Shown here piece after piece: positions 61,216-64,000 of a stretch of 64,000 nt of DNA. Source of the stretch: Streptomyces albiflavescens (GTDB taxonomy: Bacteria > Actinomycetota > Actinomycetes > Streptomycetales > Streptomycetaceae); assembly GCF_014645835.1 (NCBI RefSeq), contig NZ_BMMM01000008.1, positions 62,001 through 126,000 of the forward strand, read 5' to 3'. The notes beneath the pieces were generated by a model. The model worked only from the letters and a program-made list of their open reading frames with translations, was not told the DNA's origin and did no database searches. The stretch's first letter is position 1. Every line of letters starts with the position of its first letter. Position numbers and translations under genes: made by a program.

Positions 61216-62304
61216 GTGTCAGCCAGGCTAGAGGCCGAGCATCTGTACAAGGTGTTCGGGAGACGACCGGAACAGGCGGTGGAGCGGCTCCGGCAGGGAG
61301 CCGACCGTGAGGAACTGCGCGCCGACGGCACCACCGCCGCGGTGATCGAAGCCTCCTTCACGGTGGAGCCGGGCCAGATCTTCGTCGTCATGGGCCTGTC
61401 CGGATCCGGCAAGTCCACGTTGCTGCGGATGCTCAACGGACTTCTGGAGCCGACCGCCGGGCAGGTGCGCTTCGACGGCCAGGACCTGACCGCGCTCAGC
61501 GCCCGTGAGCTGCGCGAGGTCCGCTCGAAGAAGATCAGCATGGTCTTCCAGCACTTCGCGCTCTTCCCGCACCGCAGCGTCCTCGAGAACGCGGCGTACG
61601 GCCTGGAGGTCCAGGGCGTGCCGAGCGCCGAGCGCAAGGAACGCGCCACCAAGGCTCTCGAACTGGCCGGGCTCGCGGGCTGGGAGAAGTCCTGGCCCGA
61701 CGAACTGTCCGGCGGTATGCAGCAGCGCGTGGGCCTGGCCCGCGCGCTCGCCACCGACGCCGATCTGCTGCTGATGGACGAGTCCTTCAGCGCGCTCGAC
61801 CCGCTGATCCGCCGCGACATGCAGGACCAGCTGATCGAGCTTCAGAAGAAGCTCAAGAAGACCATCGTCTTCATCACGCACGACCTCAACGAGGCGATGC
61901 GCCTGGGCGACCGGATCGCCGTCATGCGAGACGGCCGTATCGTGCAGATCGGCAGCGCCGAGGACATCCTGGTCCGCCCGGCCGACGACTACGTTGCCTC
62001 CTTCACCCAGGACGTCGACCGCTCCCGCGTACTGACCGCCGGCGCCGTCATGGACACGGACGTACACGGCGACGAGGCGGACTGCGCCTGCCAGACGGCC
62101 ACGCCCGACACCTCCTTCGTGGACCTCTGCGCCCTCAGCGCCCGCCTGTCGCACCCGATTGCTGTGCTCGACAAGACCCGAAAGCTCGTCGGAGTCGTCC
62201 CGCGGCAGCGGCTCGTCGGCTTCCTAGGAGACGAGCAGGGCACGCCCGAACGCTGTGCCAGCCCGCGTGACCAGCGCGACGAGGCGGTGAAGGCCGGTGC
62301 CTAG
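61216..62304 (+). CDS. proV: Glycine betaine/choline ABC importer ATPase (ProV/OpuAA-like)
   Basis: 362-aa ATPase of an osmoprotectant uptake system. Walker A GLSGSGKST (Lys66), signature LSGGMQQRVGLARAL, Walker B LLLMDESFSALDP, and a C-terminal CBS-like sensing region (about 285-345). It has the OpuAA-type long N-terminus. GTG at 61216 follows GAGAGG. Overlaps the following permease-binding-protein gene by 8 nt. Confidence 0.93.
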   Translation: MSARLEAEHLYKVFGRRPEQAVERLRQGADREELRADGTTAAVIEASFTVEPGQIFVVMGLSGSGKSTLLRMLNGLLEPTAGQVRFDGQDLTALSARELREVRSKKISMVFQHFALFPHRSVLENAAYGLEVQGVPSAERKERATKALELAGLAGWEKSWPDELSGGMQQRVGLARALATDADLLLMDESFSALDPLIRRDMQDQLIELQKKLKKTIVFITHDLNEAMRLGDRIAVMRDGRIVQIGSAEDILVRPADDYVASFTQDVDRSRVLTAGAVMDTDVHGDEADCACQTATPDTSFVDLCALSARLSHPIAVLDKTRKLVGVVPRQRLVGFLGDEQGTPERCASPRDQRDEAVKAGA

Positions 62305-64000
62305 GATCCCCTTCGGCGACTGGGTCAACGACACGGTCGACTGGCTGCTGCACCACATGGCGTGGCTCTTCGACTTCTTCAAGACCGTCTTCCAGGGCAC
62401 CTACGAGGGTATCGACGCCGTCCTCCAGGCCCCTGAACCGCTCCTTCTCGCGGGCATCTTCGCGGTGATCGCGTTCTGGCTGCGCGGCACCTCCGCCGGT
62501 GTCCTCGCCTTCGTGGGATTCGCCTTCATCGACTCCCTCGAACTGTGGGAGGACGCGATGGTGACCCTCTCGCTCGTCCTGGTGGCGACGATCATCGCGC
62601 TCGTCGTCTCCGTGCCCGTGGGCATCTGGGCCGCGCGCTCCGACCGGGTCAGCGGCATCGTCCGGCCCGTGCTCGACTTCATGCAGACGCTGCCCGCGAT
62701 GATCTACCTCATCCCGGCCATCCTGTTCTTCGGCACCGGCGCCCCCGCGGGCATCGTCGCCACCCTGATCTTCGCGCTGGCCCCCGGCGTCCGCATGACC
62801 GAGCTCGGCATCCGCCAGGTCGACAAGGAACTCGTCGAGGCCGCCGACGCTTTCGGCACCACACCCCGCAACACCCTGCTGCGCATCCAGCTCCCGCTGG
62901 CCCTGCCCACTGTCATGGCCGGCGTCAACCAGGTCATCATGCTGGGCCTGTCCATGGCCGCCATCGCGGGCATGGTCGGCACCGGAGGCCTCGGCGGCGA
63001 CGTCAACGAGGCCATCGGCCAGCTGAACGTCGGCCTCGGCTCCGAGGCGGGCGTCGCCATCGTGATCCTGGCCATCTATCTGGACCGCATGACCAGCGCC
63101 CTGGGCACCCAGGTCTCCCCGCTCGGCCGCCGCGCGGCCGCCAAGCTGCGCGCCGCGCAGGGCCTGAGGATCTGGTCCTACCGCCCCCAGCCCGTCGTGG
63201 CCATGGTCGGCGTGGTGGTGCTCGCCCTGGTCGCCGGCGGGATGGGCATCTTCGGTTCCGCCACCGGGGAGTCCACCGCGGCCGACGGCGAGAACGTCGG
63301 CCAGGGCAAGAAGGTCACCATCGGCTACATCCCGTGGGACGAGGGCGTCGCCTCCACCTTCCTGTGGAAGGAGATCCTGGAGCAGCGCGGCTTCCAGGTC
63401 GACACCAAGCAGTACGACGCGGGTCCGCTCTACACCTCCCTCGCCCAGGGCGACATCGACTTCGAGACGGACTCCTGGCTGCCGACCACGCATGAGCAGT
63501 ACTGGAAGAAGTACGGCAAGCAGCTCGACGACCTGGGCTCCTGGTACGGCCCGACGTCCCTGGAGCTGACCGTCCCCTCGTACATGAAGGACGTCAACTC
63601 CCTGGAGGACCTCAAGGGCAAGTCCGGCACCTTCGGCGGCAAGATCACCGGCATCGAGTCCAGCGCCGGAATGATGAGCCTGCTCAAGAGCAAGGTCCTG
63701 GGGGAGTACGGCCTCGACAAGGAGTACAAGGTCGTCGACAGCTCCACGCCCGCCATGCTGGCCGAGCTGAAGCGCGCGTACGCCCAGCAGGAGCCGATCG
63801 TCGTCACCCTCTGGTCGCCGCACTGGGCGTACAGCGACTACAAGCTGAAGAAGCTCAAGGACCCGAAGGGCGCCTGGGGCAAGGGCGACGGAGTGCACAC
63901 CCTCTCCCGCAAGGGCTTCGCCCAGGACAACCCGGTCGTCGGGAAGTGGCTCAAGGACTTCCGGATGACCGAGAAGCAACTCACCGGCCTGGAAGCCGAG
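62297..64000 (+). CDS. Fused betaine ABC permease and substrate-binding protein (ProW-ProX; incomplete)
   Basis: 568 codons are visible, open to the window edge. The N-terminal part (about 1-300) is a ProW-type permease with several helices and the EAA-like loop (GIRQVDKELVEAADAFGTTP). After a transmembrane segment (about 300-325) an OpuAC-type binding domain starts near residue 337 (KKVTIGYIPWDEG). This single-chain fusion (OpuABC-like) avoids a separate lipoprotein. GTG at 62297 overlaps proV by 8 nt. Confidence 0.93.
   Translation, partial: MPRIPFGDWVNDTVDWLLHHMAWLFDFFKTVFQGTYEGIDAVLQAPEPLLLAGIFAVIAFWLRGTSAGVLAFVGFAFIDSLELWEDAMVTLSLVLVATIIALVVSVPVGIWAARSDRVSGIVRPVLDFMQTLPAMIYLIPAILFFGTGAPAGIVATLIFALAPGVRMTELGIRQVDKELVEAADAFGTTPRNTLLRIQLPLALPTVMAGVNQVIMLGLSMAAIAGMVGTGGLGGDVNEAIGQLNVGLGSEAGVAIVILAIYLDRMTSALGTQVSPLGRRAAAKLRAAQGLRIWSYRPQPVVAMVGVVVLALVAGGMGIFGSATGESTAADGENVGQGKKVTIGYIPWDEGVASTFLWKEILEQRGFQVDTKQYDAGPLYTSLAQGDIDFETDSWLPTTHEQYWKKYGKQLDDLGSWYGPTSLELTVPSYMKDVNSLEDLKGKSGTFGGKITGIESSAGMMSLLKSKVLGEYGLDKEYKVVDSSTPAMLAELKRAYAQQEPIVVTLWSPHWAYSDYKLKKLKDPKGAWGKGDGVHTLSRKGFAQDNPVVGKWLKDFRMTEKQLTGLEAE

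Overview
The window is a high-GC actinobacterial chromosome segment, almost certainly Streptomyces. The reasons are strong third-position GC, frequent GTG/TTG starts, many very short leaders with TAGxxT -10 boxes, a Pup-proteasome locus, a gylR-glpFKD operon and a five-gene rar-type conservon. From memory, gene order matches the S. coelicolor core around SCO1620-SCO1661, read backwards. I see no rRNA, convincing tRNA, CRISPR array, insertion sequence, phage or origin.

Layout. 1-4225: glycerol uptake and catabolism (glpD partial, glpK, glpF) and its IclR-type regulator gylR, all on minus. 4497-8965: metH and a HAD phosphatase. 9387-12638: two tandem orphan peptide-binding lipoproteins. 12710-14415 (minus): a NarL-type response regulator and a RecB/Cas4-like nuclease. 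14590-17237: a site-2-type protease and a tRNA m1A58 methyltransferase. 18918-29303: the pupylation-proteasome block (arc, dop, pup, an HNH endonuclease, prcB, prcA, a LacI regulator, an MFS transporter, pafA). 29779-35394: a secreted metalloprotease-like protein, a lipoprotein, two FKBP prolyl isomerases, the WYL regulators pafB and pafC, and two small proteins. 35632-40730: tatA, tatC, a diacylglycerol-kinase-like gene and a Ski2/HelY helicase. 40791-48463: a urea- or guanidine-carboxylase operon with its TetR regulator. 48830-53392: the rarABCDE conservon, ending in a CYP157-like P450. 53603-61023: a pseudouridine synthase, an APC permease, a PadR regulator with a drug-type ABC exporter, an iron-regulated siderophore-interacting protein and a 5'-3' exonuclease. 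61216-64000: a betaine/choline ABC importer (proV and a fused proWX, cut by the window edge).

Two regulatory circuits can be read from the DNA. First, pafB and pafC encode the activator of the mycobacterial LexA-independent DNA damage response, and three DNA-processing genes in the same window (RecB-like nuclease, HelY helicase, 5'-3' exonuclease) carry RecA-NDp/PafBC-type promoters 7-10 nt before their start codons. Second, a palindrome centred on CTGTC/GACAG lies between the tetR gene and the carboxylase operon and recurs with the same flank upstream of the APC permease 8.5 kb away. This suggests one uptake-and-breakdown regulon split around the rar conservon. A GylR operator likewise occurs in front of both gylR and glpF.

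Several intergenic regions and gene ends carry short tandem repeats (15, 18, 21, 24, 26, 32 and 69 bp). One array runs into the 3' end of a pseudouridine synthase gene, and one crosses the stop codon of the carboxylase gene.
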